NCBI GenBank assembly: GCA_021851405.1 | Contig: JAJZDW010000004.1 | Span: 295 to 64,294 of the forward strand | Reading direction: 5' to 3' | DNA: 64,000 nucleotides | Source of the DNA: Pseudomonadota bacterium | Lineage (GTDB): Bacteria; Pseudomonadota; Gammaproteobacteria; Steroidobacterales; Steroidobacteraceae | Program-made: the position numbers and the translations under genes | Notes under the pieces: model-generated | Databases searched by the model: none | What the model saw: only the letters and a program-made list of their open reading frames with translations | What the model was told of the DNA's origin: nothing | Part shown: piece after piece, positions 37,610 through 46,550 of the stretch | How the letters are laid out: each line of letters begins with the position of its first letter | Position numbering within the stretch: the first letter of the stretch is position 1

Positions 37610-38792
37610 GCCGCTGCTCGCGCACCTCGAGCGCGAGCAGCGTCGTCGCCGCCGCCGCACGGTCGAACGGTACGCGAGCGCGGGCAGTCATGCCGAGCTG
37701 ATCATCGCGGGCCGTCGCCTCGTTGACTTCAGCAGCAACGACTATCTCGGTCTCGCCGGCCACCCCGAGCCCGCCGCGGCGATGGCCGAGTGTGCCGCAC
37801 GCACCGGCGCCGGCAGTGGTGCCTCACACCTGATCAGCGGTCACGGCGCCGAACACGACGCGCTCGAGGAGGCGCTTGCCGCCTACACCGGTCGTGAGCG
37901 CGCGTTGCTGTTCTCCACCGGCTACATGGCCAATCTCGGCGTCATGAGTGCCTTGGGCGGACCGGGCGAGACCGTGCTGCTCGATCGGCTGAATCACGCG
38001 TCGCTGATCGACGGGGCGCTGCTCTGCGGGGCGCGGGTGCGGCGCTTTGCCCATGCCGATGCGGCCGCCGCCGAGCGGTTGCTCGGGACCGTGGCGCAGC
38101 CGCCCGCCGTGCTGGCCACCGATGGGGTGTTCAGCATGGACGGCGATGTGGCGCCCCTGGCAGCGCTCGCGCGCGCCGCGCGCGCTCATCAGGCGTGGTT
38201 CCTCGTCGACGATGCGCATGGCCTCGGTGTCCTCGGCCCGACCGGCCGCGGTGCACTCGAGGCGGCGGGTCTGAGCGCGGATGAGGTGCCCGTGCTGGTC
38301 GGCACACTGGGCAAGGCGTTCGGCTCGTTCGGTGCATTCGTGGCCGGCAGTGCGGAGTTGATCGACCTGTTGGTGCAGAAGGCCCGCTCGTACGTCTACA
38401 CCACGGCGCTGCCGCAGCCGGTGGCGGCCGCGACGCGCGCGGCCCTCGACCTGTCGCAACGCGAGCCGTGGCGCCGCGAGCGGGTGCTGCAGCTCACGGC
38501 GCGCTTTCGCGCCGCGGCGCAGGCCGCCGGCGTGCCGCTCAGCCCCTCCGCGACACCCATCCAGCCCATCCCGCTCGGCAGTGCGCGCGCCGCTCTCGAG
38601 GCGCAGCGCGCGCTCGCCGAATCCGGGTTCTGGGTGGTGGCGATCCGCGCCCCCACCGTCCCGGCCGGGCAGGAGCGGTTGCGCGTGACGTTCACCGCGG
38701 CGCACACCGAGGCGCAGGTCGATGCGCTCAGCGAGGCACTCGGGCGGGTCTGCCGCGCCGTCGGTCCCTCGGCCCCTCAGGCCGATCCGTGA
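37590..38792 (+). CDS. bioF: 8-amino-7-oxononanoate synthase
   Basis: PLP enzyme condensing pimeloyl-ACP with alanine. ATG 37590 is chosen ([19 protein letters not shown]); a GTG at 37572 is also in frame, and both overlap the end of bioB. 400 aa. Typical sites: [58 protein letters not shown] and the PLP lysine in [13 protein letters not shown]. Overlaps bioH by four bases. Confidence 0.95.
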   Translation: MQRQPLEPLLAHLEREQRRRRRRTVERYASAGSHAELIIAGRRLVDFSSNDYLGLAGHPEPAAAMAECAARTGAGSGASHLISGHGAEHDALEEALAAYTGRERALLFSTGYMANLGVMSALGGPGETVLLDRLNHASLIDGALLCGARVRRFAHADAAAAERLLGTVAQPPAVLATDGVFSMDGDVAPLAALARAARAHQAWFLVDDAHGLGVLGPTGRGALEAAGLSADEVPVLVGTLGKAFGSFGAFVAGSAELIDLLVQKARSYVYTTALPQPVAAATRAALDLSQREPWRRERVLQLTARFRAAAQAAGVPLSPSATPIQPIPLGSARAALEAQRALAESGFWVVAIRAPTVPAGQERLRVTFTAAHTEAQVDALSEALGRVCRAVGPSAPQADP

Positions 38793-39586
38793 GCCGTCTG
38801 TACGTCGAAGTCCGCGGATCCGGTCCTGCACTGGTGCTGCTGCACGGGTGGGGCCTGAACGTGCGCGTGTGGGACACCCTCGGCGCGGCGCTCGAGGATC
38901 GACTGCGGCTGATCGCGGTCGACCTGCCCGGGCATGGCGCCAGTCCGTGGTGCGCCGAGCGCGCCGCTGCGCACCGGCAGGTGCAGTGGCTCGGCGAGGC
39001 GGTCGCCGAGGCCATCGGCGCCGAACCCTATGGGCTGCTGGGCTGGTCGCTCGGCGGACAGCTCGCTCTGGCGTGGGCGGCGGCGCCGCCCGCCGGGCTC
39101 GCGACCCCGACGCACCTGGCGCTGATCTGTGCCACGCCGCGGTTCACCGCCGCGCCGGACTGGCCGCACGGCACGCCCGAGGCGCGGTTGCTGCGCCTCG
39201 CCGAGGGCCTGCGGCACGACTACCACCGCACCGTGAGTGACTTTCTCGATCTGCAGGTGCGCGGCAGCGCCGCCGGCGAGGCGGTGCTCGAGCAATTGCG
39301 TGCGGCGCTGTTTCGCCACGGTGCGGCGCAGCCCGAGGCGCTCGCCGCCGGACTCGAGCTGCTGCGCACGCTCGATCTGCGTGGGGTGCTCGGCTCGATC
39401 CGCGCCCCGACGCTCGCCGTGGCCGGTCAGTACGACCGGGTGCTGCTGCCGGCGGCGACGCGCGCGCTCGCCGCGGCGCTGGCGCACGCGCGCTTTGCGC
39501 AGATCCGCCGCGCTGCGCACGCGCCCTTTCTCTCGCACACGGCCGAAGTGGCCGACCTGCTCAGTGAATTTCTCAGTACATCATGA
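38789..39586 (+). CDS. bioH: Pimeloyl-ACP methyl ester esterase
   Basis: Hydrolyses pimeloyl-ACP methyl ester to release the ACP thioester for BioF. GTG 38789 overlaps the bioF stop (GTGA), giving 265 aa. Alpha/beta hydrolase: oxyanion HGWGLNVRVWD (~22-32), nucleophile GWSLGG (~82-87), Asp in AGQYDRVLL and the catalytic His in AAHAPFLSH. Lies between bioF and bioC in the operon. Confidence 0.92.
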   Translation: MSRLYVEVRGSGPALVLLHGWGLNVRVWDTLGAALEDRLRLIAVDLPGHGASPWCAERAAAHRQVQWLGEAVAEAIGAEPYGLLGWSLGGQLALAWAAAPPAGLATPTHLALICATPRFTAAPDWPHGTPEARLLRLAEGLRHDYHRTVSDFLDLQVRGSAAGEAVLEQLRAALFRHGAAQPEALAAGLELLRTLDLRGVLGSIRAPTLAVAGQYDRVLLPAATRALAAALAHARFAQIRRAAHAPFLSHTAEVADLLSEFLSTS

Positions 39587-40461
39587 ACCGCTCCGATCCC
39601 TTCGCTCTGGCGCGCACCGCGGTGCGCAACACATTCGACCGCGCGGGCGGGAGCTACGAGGCCGCCGCGCTGCTGCAATCGAGCGTCGCCGCGGAGCTGC
39701 TCTCGCGGCTCGAGCCGTTCGACTTCGCGCCCGCGGTGGTGTTGGATCTGGGTGCGGGCACCGGACGCTGCAGCACGCAGCTGAAGCGCCGCTACCGGCG
39801 CGCGCAGGTGCTGGCACTCGATCTGGCGCCCGGCATGCTGCAGGCGGCCGCGCGTCACCAGCGCTGGTTGCGCCGCTTCGAGCGCATCTGTGCCGATGCG
39901 GCCGCGGTGCCGCTGCGCTCCGGGAGCGTCGATGTGATCTTCAGCAACCTGATGCTGCAGTGGTGTGATCCGCCGGATGAGGTGTTTGCCGAAGCGCGCC
40001 GTGTGCTGAAGCCTCAGGGGTTCTTGGCGCTCAGCACCTTCGGCCCCGACACTCTGTGCGAGCTGCGCGAGGCCTGGGGCGAGGATGGACACACGCACGT
40101 CAACCGGTTCCTGGACGTGCATGACATTGGCGATGCGCTGATGCGGGCGGGATTCACCGAGCCGGTGCTCGACGTCGAGCGCATGTGCGTCACCTATCCC
40201 GATGTGCTCGGGCTGATGCACGACCTGCAGGCGATCGGTGCGCGCAACGTCACAGCAGGCCGGGCGCGCACCTTGACGGGCAAGGGGCGCCTGCGCCAGA
40301 TGCGCGAGCGCTACGAGGTGCATCGGCGCGGCGGCACCCTGCCGGCCACGTACGAAGTGATCTACGCGGTCGCCTGGAATGGCCACACGGGGGCCGGGTC
40401 GCCCGGAGGGGGCGAGGTAGTCATCGCGCCGGATCAAATCAGTCACCGGAGACGCTCATGA
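39583..40461 (+). CDS. bioC: Malonyl-ACP O-methyltransferase
   Basis: Methylates malonyl-ACP/CoA so that fatty-acid enzymes can build the pimeloyl chain. ATG 39583 overlaps the bioH stop (ATGA). The 292 aa have SAM motif I VLDLGAGTGRCSTQL (~50-64), the IFSNLMLQWCD segment and LALSTFGPDTLCELREAW. C-terminal tail is basic. Overlaps bioD by four bases. Confidence 0.94.
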   Translation: MNRSDPFALARTAVRNTFDRAGGSYEAAALLQSSVAAELLSRLEPFDFAPAVVLDLGAGTGRCSTQLKRRYRRAQVLALDLAPGMLQAAARHQRWLRRFERICADAAAVPLRSGSVDVIFSNLMLQWCDPPDEVFAEARRVLKPQGFLALSTFGPDTLCELREAWGEDGHTHVNRFLDVHDIGDALMRAGFTEPVLDVERMCVTYPDVLGLMHDLQAIGARNVTAGRARTLTGKGRLRQMRERYEVHRRGGTLPATYEVIYAVAWNGHTGAGSPGGGEVVIAPDQISHRRRS

Positions 40462-41141
40462 GTGCTCGTGGATGGTTCGTCACCGGGACGGACACCGAAG
40501 TGGGCAAGACCGTCTGCGCCGCGGCGCTGACCCGCGCCCTGGCGCGCCGCGGGCTGCGGGTTGCGGTGATGAAACCGGTCGCCTCCGGCGCGCTGCACAC
40601 GCCGCAGGGGCTGCGCAGCGCCGACGCGTTGGCGCTGCAGGCCGAGGCCTCGGTGCCGGCGCCATACGCGACGGTGAATCCGTACTGCTTCGAGCCGCCC
40701 ATCTCCCCGCACATCGCCGCGGCCGAGGCCGGCACGGCCATCGACCTGGCGCGGCTCGAGGCCTGCTACGCCGAGCTCGCCGCTGCGGCGGACTGCGTCA
40801 TCGTCGAGGGGGCGGGCGGATGGCGAGCCCCGATCAGCGCCGATCTCGCCATGGCGGATATCGCCGCATGCCTCGCACTGCCGGTGATCCTGGTGGTCGG
40901 GATGCGCCTGGGATGCTTGAATCACGCGCTGCTGTCGTACGAGTCGATTCGTGCCCGGGGTGCGAAATTCGCCGGATGGGTCGCGAACGGCATCGATCCG
41001 GGCCTGCAGCGCGCTGAAGAGAACCACGCCACACTGTGTGCGCACTGGGGCGAGCCGCTCGCCACGATTGCCCCGCTCGGGGCCGGGTCCGGGCTCCCCG
41101 ATCTGAGTGCGGCTGCCGAGCGTCTGTGCCGCCGGCCTTGA
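40458..41141 (+). CDS. bioD: Dethiobiotin synthetase
   Basis: ATP-dependent carboxylation/ring closure of DAPA to dethiobiotin. ATG 40458 (MSARGWFVTGTDTEVGKT) overlaps the bioC stop. P-loop GTDTEVGKT at ~10-18; VMKPVASGA, VIVEGAGGWRAPI and the GWVANGID segment fit BioD; 227 aa. Last gene of bioBFHCD; a bioA transaminase is not in the operon or elsewhere in the window. Confidence 0.95.
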   Translation: MSARGWFVTGTDTEVGKTVCAAALTRALARRGLRVAVMKPVASGALHTPQGLRSADALALQAEASVPAPYATVNPYCFEPPISPHIAAAEAGTAIDLARLEACYAELAAAADCVIVEGAGGWRAPISADLAMADIAACLALPVILVVGMRLGCLNHALLSYESIRARGAKFAGWVANGIDPGLQRAEENHATLCAHWGEPLATIAPLGAGSGLPDLSAAAERLCRRP

Positions 41142-41328
41142 ATCGCCCTGCGGGGCGCAATACCATGATCTCCGTCAATTCAGGGACGCCGGCGCGTCGG
41201 ACGGTTCGAGACTGCGGTTTCGGGCGTGGCGCGCGCCGGTCACTGGACAGTGCCGGGGGAGATTGCCGGGACGGCCGCAAGGCCGGACCCCTCAGAGCAA
41301 CTTTAGGTAGGCCAGTTCCACGCACGAC

Positions 41329-41814
41329 ATGCCTTCATTGCGCATCGTCCTTTGCCCGAACTGCTCGCTCACGGTGCGAGGCGCTCTCATTTTCTTCGCC
41401 AGTCTTGGCGCGCTCACCCTCGGCATCGGCGCAGCATTCAGCGCGCTCGGCCTCTGGCCGATCCTGCTGATCGGGCTCGGCGAGATGCTCGCCCTCGGGT
41501 GGGCGCTCCGCGAGAGCCTGCAGCGACGCTTCCAGGCGCAGATTCTCACCATTACCGAGTCGGACGTCAGCGTCGAGCTGCGCGACCGCCGCGCCAGCCG
41601 GCGCATTGTCTTCAAGCGCCACTGGGCGCAGGTCAAGTTGACGCACCCCGCCTCACGGCTGCATCCGACCCGTCTGACCATCGAGTCGCACGGACGAGCG
41701 TGCGAACTGGGCGGATTTCTCACGGAAGAGGAGCGGCGCGGGCTCGCGCTGCGCTTGCGGCGGCTGGTCGGACGGGTCAATGAATCTCCACCCCTGGCCC
41801 TGGGCCACGGGTGA
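41329..41814 (+). CDS. DUF2244 membrane protein upstream of cox genes
   Basis: 161 aa, start ATG 41329 (MPSLRIVLCPNCSL), two membrane helices (~18-58), then a cytoplasmic PH-like domain with a VFKRHWAQVKL segment (~103-113) and VESHGRACELGGFL-type end. This fits DUF2244, which I know as common just upstream of coxB in proteobacteria. Function in oxidase assembly is inferred by position only. Confidence 0.82.
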   Translation: MPSLRIVLCPNCSLTVRGALIFFASLGALTLGIGAAFSALGLWPILLIGLGEMLALGWALRESLQRRFQAQILTITESDVSVELRDRRASRRIVFKRHWAQVKLTHPASRLHPTRLTIESHGRACELGGFLTEEERRGLALRLRRLVGRVNESPPLALGHG

Positions 41815-41896
41815 GCGGTACGGCGGGTTCGAGTTCGGTTAGCGTCGCGCGCCTGATCCGCATCGTGCGGAGTGCGCGACTGGGGGCAGAACAACG

Positions 41897-42751
41897 ATGA
41901 AGCGCGCGAGACTCGGCAGACTGCTCGGATCCTCGGTGCTCGGCCTGGCCGGACGGCTGCCGCTCGCCTGGGGCGCCTCCGGGTGGGACGAACTGAACAT
42001 GCCGCGCGGGGTGACCAGCGCCAGCAAGAGCATCTACGCACTGCACATGATGGCGCTCTGGGTGTGCGTCGGGATCGCCGTGGTGGTGTTCGGGGTGATG
42101 ATCTGGTCGCTGATCTTCCACCGCAAATCACGCGGCGCGGTCCCGGATGTCACGTTGACGCACAGCACCAAAGTCGAGGTGGTCTGGACCACCGTGCCGG
42201 TGCTGATCTTAGTCGGTATGGCGATCCCGGCGGCACGGCTGCTGGTGAAGATCAACAACAACACCGATCCGCAGGTCAACATCCGCGTCACCGGCTTCCA
42301 GTGGGGCTGGCGCTATCAGTACCTCGGCACCACTGTGAGCGTCATCTCGAAAATCTCCGCCAGCAGCAACGCGGCCAGCCAGCTGCACTCGGGCATCCGC
42401 CCGACCAGCGTGCCGCACTACCTGCTCAGCGTCGATCATCAGGTGGTGGTGCCGGTGGGCGAGAAGGTGCGCCTGCTGATCACCTCCATCGACGTCATCC
42501 ACTCCTGGTGGGTGCCGGACCTCGGCGTGAAGCGCGATGCCATTCCGGGCTATATCAATGAGGCGTCCTTCACCATCGCGGCCGACCGGCCCGGTACCTA
42601 CCGCGGGCAATGCACCGAGCTGTGCGGCCGCGGGCATGCCTACATGCCGATCGTGGTGCGCGCCGTGACGCCGGCGGCCTACCAGGCCTGGCTGAAGAAA
42701 CACTCGAGCCCCCGAGCGAGGCGGCCGCGCACGCCCCGGCAGCGGCCGTGA
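41897..42751 (+). CDS. coxB: Cytochrome c oxidase subunit II
   Basis: Accepts electrons from cytochrome c via a CuA centre. 284 aa with an N-terminal signal/hydrophobic part, two membrane helices (~50-70 and ~92-114), then a periplasmic cupredoxin domain with FQWGWRYQY (~136-144), His in DVIHSWWVPDLG and the CuA site CTELCGRGHAYM (~236-247, with Cys-Glu-Cys-His-Met pattern). No fused cytochrome c domain. The insert VSVISKISASSNAA is longer than usual. Confidence 0.94.
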   Translation: MKRARLGRLLGSSVLGLAGRLPLAWGASGWDELNMPRGVTSASKSIYALHMMALWVCVGIAVVVFGVMIWSLIFHRKSRGAVPDVTLTHSTKVEVVWTTVPVLILVGMAIPAARLLVKINNNTDPQVNIRVTGFQWGWRYQYLGTTVSVISKISASSNAASQLHSGIRPTSVPHYLLSVDHQVVVPVGEKVRLLITSIDVIHSWWVPDLGVKRDAIPGYINEASFTIAADRPGTYRGQCTELCGRGHAYMPIVVRAVTPAAYQAWLKKHSSPRARRPRTPRQRP

Positions 42752-42840
42752 CCCGTACCTGAAGGCGATTTGAAGGAAGGCGCACACCTTCTCGCCGCGA
42801 GCCGACACAGAACATCCAGTCTTGCCCATCGAGGTTGACC

Positions 42841-44448
42841 ATGGCCGAGCTGCACCAAACCGCTGCACATGCTGAACATGACCACAAGCCGCACGGCTGG
42901 CGCCGCTGGGTGTTCGCGACCAATCACAAGGACATCGGCACGATGTACCTGATCGCCGCGGCCACGATGTTCCTCATCGGCGGCCTGGCGGCGATGGCGA
43001 TCCGCGCGCAGCTGTTCAAGTCGGGTATGAAGCTGTTCGACCCGACCATGTTCAACTCGCTCACCACCATGCACGGCCTGATCATGATCTTCGGGGCGAT
43101 CATGCCGGCCTGGGTCGGGCTGGCGAACTGGATGATTCCGCTGCAAATCGGCGCTCCCGACATGGCGCTGCCGCGGTTGAACAATCTGAGCTTCTGGATC
43201 CTGCCGTTCGCCTTCACCTTGATGCTCGCCTCGTTCTTCGTGCCGGGCGGGGCGGTCGCGGGCGGCTGGACGATGTACCCGCCGCTGATGCAGCAGTTCG
43301 GCGCGGCCTTCCCGATGCTGATCTTCGCCATTCATCTGATGGGGATTTCCTCCATCCTCGGCGCGATCAATGTCATCGTGACCATCATGAATCTGCGTGC
43401 CCCGGGCATGACGCTGCTGCGCATGCCGCTGTTCGTGTGGACCTGGCTGATCACCGCCTACCTGCTGATCGCGGTGATGCCGGTGCTCGCCGGGGCGGTG
43501 ACGATGCAGCTCACCGACCATTTCTTCGGCACCAGCTTCTTCAACGCCGCCGGTGGCGGCGATCCGGTGCTGTTCCTGCACGTGTTCTGGTTCTTCGGGC
43601 ACCCCGAGGTCTACATCCTGATCCTGCCGGCCTTCGGCATCATCTCCGAGATCATCCCCACGTTCTCGCGCAAACCGCTGTTCGGCTACGAGGCGATGGT
43701 CTATGCGACCGCCTCGATTGCATTCCTGTCGTTCATCGTCTGGGGCCACCACATGTTCACGGTGGGCATGCCGGTGGCCGCGCAGCTGTTCTTCATGCTC
43801 TCGACGATGCTGATCGCGGTGCCGACGGGCGTGAAGGTATTCAACTGGGTGGCCACCATGTGGCGCGGCTCACTCTCGTTCGAGCCGCCGATGCTGTTCG
43901 CCGTGGCGTTTCTGTTCCTGTTCAGTATCGGCGGGTTCTCGGGCCTGATGTTGGCGCTGGTGCCGTCGGACTACCAGTACCACGGCACCTACTTCGTGGT
44001 GGCGCATTTTCACTATGTGCTGGTGCCGGGCGCCGTGTTTGCCATCTTCGGCGGGGTGTACTACTGGCTGCCGAAGTGGAGCGGGCGGATGTACGACATG
44101 CGACTCGCGAAGTGGCACTTCTGGTTGTCGGTGATCTTCGTCAACGTGCTGTTCTTCCCGCAGCACTTCCTCGGGCTCGCGGGCATGCCGCGCCGCATCC
44201 CGGACTATGCGCCGCAGTTCACCGACTGGAACATGGTGTCCTCCATCGGCGGGTTCATCTTCGGTGCCTCGCAGGTGCTGTTCCCGTACATCGTCATCAA
44301 GTGCATCCGCTCCGGGAAGCCGATCGAGGCGAACTCGCCCTGGGACGGCGCGCACGGACTCGAGTGGGAGTTGCCGTGTCCGGCGCCGTATCACTCCTGG
44401 CAGACCCCGCCCACCGAAGCAATGCTCGCCCATGGCGCCGAACACTGA
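42841..44448 (+). CDS. coxA: Cytochrome c oxidase subunit I
   Basis: Heme-copper catalytic subunit; reduces O2 and pumps protons in the inner membrane. ATG 42841 (MAELHQTAAHAEH) with GAGG upstream; 535 aa, twelve helices. Ligands visible: MHGLIMIF (heme a His), WFFGHPEVYIL (CuB His and cross-linked Tyr), IVWGHHMFTVGM (two CuB His) and VVAHFHYVLV (heme a3/a His pair). The HPEVY glutamate marks the A-type K/D-channel oxidases. Followed by a small peptide and coxC. Confidence 0.96.
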   Translation: MAELHQTAAHAEHDHKPHGWRRWVFATNHKDIGTMYLIAAATMFLIGGLAAMAIRAQLFKSGMKLFDPTMFNSLTTMHGLIMIFGAIMPAWVGLANWMIPLQIGAPDMALPRLNNLSFWILPFAFTLMLASFFVPGGAVAGGWTMYPPLMQQFGAAFPMLIFAIHLMGISSILGAINVIVTIMNLRAPGMTLLRMPLFVWTWLITAYLLIAVMPVLAGAVTMQLTDHFFGTSFFNAAGGGDPVLFLHVFWFFGHPEVYILILPAFGIISEIIPTFSRKPLFGYEAMVYATASIAFLSFIVWGHHMFTVGMPVAAQLFFMLSTMLIAVPTGVKVFNWVATMWRGSLSFEPPMLFAVAFLFLFSIGGFSGLMLALVPSDYQYHGTYFVVAHFHYVLVPGAVFAIFGGVYYWLPKWSGRMYDMRLAKWHFWLSVIFVNVLFFPQHFLGLAGMPRRIPDYAPQFTDWNMVSSIGGFIFGASQVLFPYIVIKCIRSGKPIEANSPWDGAHGLEWELPCPAPYHSWQTPPTEAMLAHGAEH

Positions 44449-44587
44449 GCGGGACGGCGTGAACGCCCGCGGCGTGACTTTGCAGCAGCGACGCCGGGTG
44501 CGGCTGACCACCTGGGTGGTCTCGCTGATCGCGCTGGCGTTCTACGTCGGCTTCATCGTCCTGACGGTGATGCGCTCACACCGCTGA
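44432..44587 (+). CDS. Small cytochrome oxidase assembly-type membrane peptide
   Basis: 51 aa from ATG 44432, inside the end of coxA (MAPNTERDGVNARGVTLQQ). A basic region RRRVRLTTW is followed by one membrane helix (VVSLIALAFYVGFIVLTVM) and a short HR tail. This matches the small 'oxidase assembly' peptide usually found between coxA and ctaG in gamma- and betaproteobacteria. A start at the GTG (44459, VNARG) is also possible. Confidence 0.72.
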   Translation: MAPNTERDGVNARGVTLQQRRRVRLTTWVVSLIALAFYVGFIVLTVMRSHR

Positions 44588-44621
44588 GTGCCCCGCAGGT
44601 TGCAGACAGGAAAGTGGACAT

Positions 44622-45497
44622 ATGACAGACGCGCACGCTGACAGCAGTAAGTACTATGTTCCCCACGGGAGCCCCTGGCCGATCATCGCGGCGCTGGCAC
44701 TGTTCTCACTCATGGTGGGCGCCGTGCTGTACCTCGATGGCGTCGCGCCAGCGTGGATCCTGGTGCCGGGCGTGGCGCTGCTCGCGTTCATGTTCGCCGG
44801 CTGGTTCTCCACCGTCATCGGGGAGAACCAGCACGGCATGTTCCACTTCCGCGAGGATCGCTCGTTCCGCCTCGGCATGATGTGGTTCATCTTCTCCGAG
44901 GTGATGTTCTTCGCGGCGTTCTTCGGTGCGCTGTTCTACACCCGCAACTTCGCCGTGCCGTGGCTCGGCGGCGAGGGTGCGAAGGCCATGACCAACTTCC
45001 TGCTCTGGCCCCACTATGAGGCGACTTGGCCGACCAATGGTCCGGGTCATGTCGGCGGCCGGGTGTTCAGTGCGATGAGTCCGACCGGTGTGGCGGCAAT
45101 CAATACGCTGGTGCTGCTCACCAGCGGACTGACCATCACGATCGCCCACCACGCGCTGCGCGCGGGCAAGCGGCGCACGCTGACGGTGTTCCTGGCGCTG
45201 ACGTTCCTGCTCGGATTTACCTTCGTCGGCCTGCAGGCGCATGAGTATTACGATGCCTACACGCACTTGAACCTGCGCCTGACCACGGGGATCTACGGCT
45301 CGACGTTCTTCATGTTGACCGGCTTCCACGGCCTGCACGTGACCATCGGGGCGATCATGCTGCTGGTGATCTGGGTGCGCGTTCTGCGCGGTCACTTCAC
45401 CCCGGAGCGGCACTTCGCGTTCGAGGCGGTCGCCTGGTACTGGCACTTCGTCGACGTGGTGTGGCTGTGCCTGTTCGTCTTCGTGTATTGGCTGTGA
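44622..45497 (+). CDS. coxC: Cytochrome c oxidase subunit III
   Basis: 291-aa, seven-helix subunit stabilising the oxidase core. Typical parts: KYYVPHGSPWPI at the start, MMWFIFSEVMFFAAFFGALFY, TFVGLQAHEYYDAY and FHGLHVTIGAIML, ending WYWHFVDVVWLCLFVFVYWL. It follows the small peptide by 34 bp with no ctaG in between. Converges with the DUF2909 gene 22 bp later. Confidence 0.96.
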   Translation: MTDAHADSSKYYVPHGSPWPIIAALALFSLMVGAVLYLDGVAPAWILVPGVALLAFMFAGWFSTVIGENQHGMFHFREDRSFRLGMMWFIFSEVMFFAAFFGALFYTRNFAVPWLGGEGAKAMTNFLLWPHYEATWPTNGPGHVGGRVFSAMSPTGVAAINTLVLLTSGLTITIAHHALRAGKRRTLTVFLALTFLLGFTFVGLQAHEYYDAYTHLNLRLTTGIYGSTFFMLTGFHGLHVTIGAIMLLVIWVRVLRGHFTPERHFAFEAVAWYWHFVDVVWLCLFVFVYWL

Positions 45498-45519
45498 AAG
45501 AGCGCGCGCGCGCCGGCGT

Positions 45520-45744
45520 TCAGCGCCGCGGCGCGAAGCCGTGCGGGGTGATCAGGCCGGCGTACCAGGCGAGCATGAGCAGTGCGAACAGCGCGATCGA
45601 CAGCGCGATGCGGATCGTGAGCGCACGGACCATCTTGCCGGAGTCCGCGCGCGTGCCGCGCGCCAGGTGAAACAGCCCCGAGCCGAGGCTTGCGATGATG
45701 GCGCCGAGCGAGAGGAGAACCAGCAGCCTGAACAGCGGTGGCAT
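45520..45744 (-). CDS. Small two-helix membrane protein (DUF2909-type)
   Basis: 74 aa from ATG 45744 (MPPLFRLLVLLSLGAIIASLG) with two membrane helices separated by a basic loop GTRADSGKMVRALTIRI. Typical of the twin-TM DUF2909 protein found beside cox genes in gammaproteobacteria; function unknown. Encoded opposite to coxC and surf1. Confidence 0.8.
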   Translation of the reverse strand: MPPLFRLLVLLSLGAIIASLGSGLFHLARGTRADSGKMVRALTIRIALSIALFALLMLAWYAGLITPHGFAPRR

Positions 45745-45783
45745 GATGGGATTGTACCGGTTTTGGCGCGCGCGGCGACCCCG

Positions 45784-46518
45784 GTGAGATCGGCGCTGCG
45801 GCTCGGCCGGCGCGAGTTCGCGCCTTCGATGGCGCTGACGCTGCTCATGGCGGCGCTCGCGGCGATCTTCGGCTTGCTCGGCCATTGGCAGTGGCGCCTC
45901 GGCCAGCAACGCGCGGCACAGTACGCGCGCTTCGAGCGCGGCGCGGCGCACGTGCTCGCGCTCGGCGGCGCCCCGCTGCGCTCGGTGCCGCTCTATCAGC
46001 GCATCAGTGTGCGCGGCCGCTACGACGGGGCGCACCAGTTCCTGCTCGACAACAGCATTCACGACGGCGCTGACGGCTATGAGGTGCTGACGCCGTTGCT
46101 GCGCCCCGGTGCCCCGGCGGTGCTGGTCGATCGCGGCTGGGTCGCGTTTACGGGCAGCCGGTCACAGTTGCCCGATACGCATCTGGCGGTGAGCGACCCG
46201 GTCACGGTCATTGGACGGGTCGGACCGCTGCCGGCGGCCGGACTGTCCTTCGGGCGGGCCCCGCCGCCGCCCGGTCCGCAGTGGCCGAAAGTGACGAGCT
46301 TCCCGCGCGCCGCCGAACTGCGCACCGCCCTGGGGCGCCCGCTCGCGACGCGCATCATCCTGCTCGATCCGGCGGCCGCGCACGGCTACGTGCGCACCTG
46401 GACGCTGCCCGGTATGCCGGCGCTGGAGAACTGGGGGTATGCGATCCAATGGTGGGCGTTTGCACTGACCGCGGGGGTGATCTGGCTGGTCCTGAGCCTG
46501 CGCCGCAGCCGCCGCTGA
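45784..46518 (+). CDS. SURF1-family cytochrome oxidase assembly protein
   Basis: 244 aa from GTG 45784 (MRSALRLGRREFAP); no good ribosome site, and a TTG at 45763 is possible. SURF1 layout: N-terminal helix (~16-35, ALTLLMAALAAIFGLLGHWQ), periplasmic domain with WRLGQQRAA, GADGYEVLTPLL and VLVDRGWVAF, and a C-terminal helix after ENWGYAIQWWAFALT. Helps heme a insertion into subunit I. Divergent from the DUF2909 gene (39 bp), followed by ctaA. Confidence 0.9.
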   Translation: MRSALRLGRREFAPSMALTLLMAALAAIFGLLGHWQWRLGQQRAAQYARFERGAAHVLALGGAPLRSVPLYQRISVRGRYDGAHQFLLDNSIHDGADGYEVLTPLLRPGAPAVLVDRGWVAFTGSRSQLPDTHLAVSDPVTVIGRVGPLPAAGLSFGRAPPPPGPQWPKVTSFPRAAELRTALGRPLATRIILLDPAAAHGYVRTWTLPGMPALENWGYAIQWWAFALTAGVIWLVLSLRRSRR

Positions 46519-46550
46519 GTCGGGCGCGCCGGCGAGCGGCGCCACGCCCG

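Noticed and set aside
41142-41328. Short stem CGCCC-TGCG-GGGCG after bioD as a terminator
   Set aside because: Five-base stem without a T-run; too weak to call.
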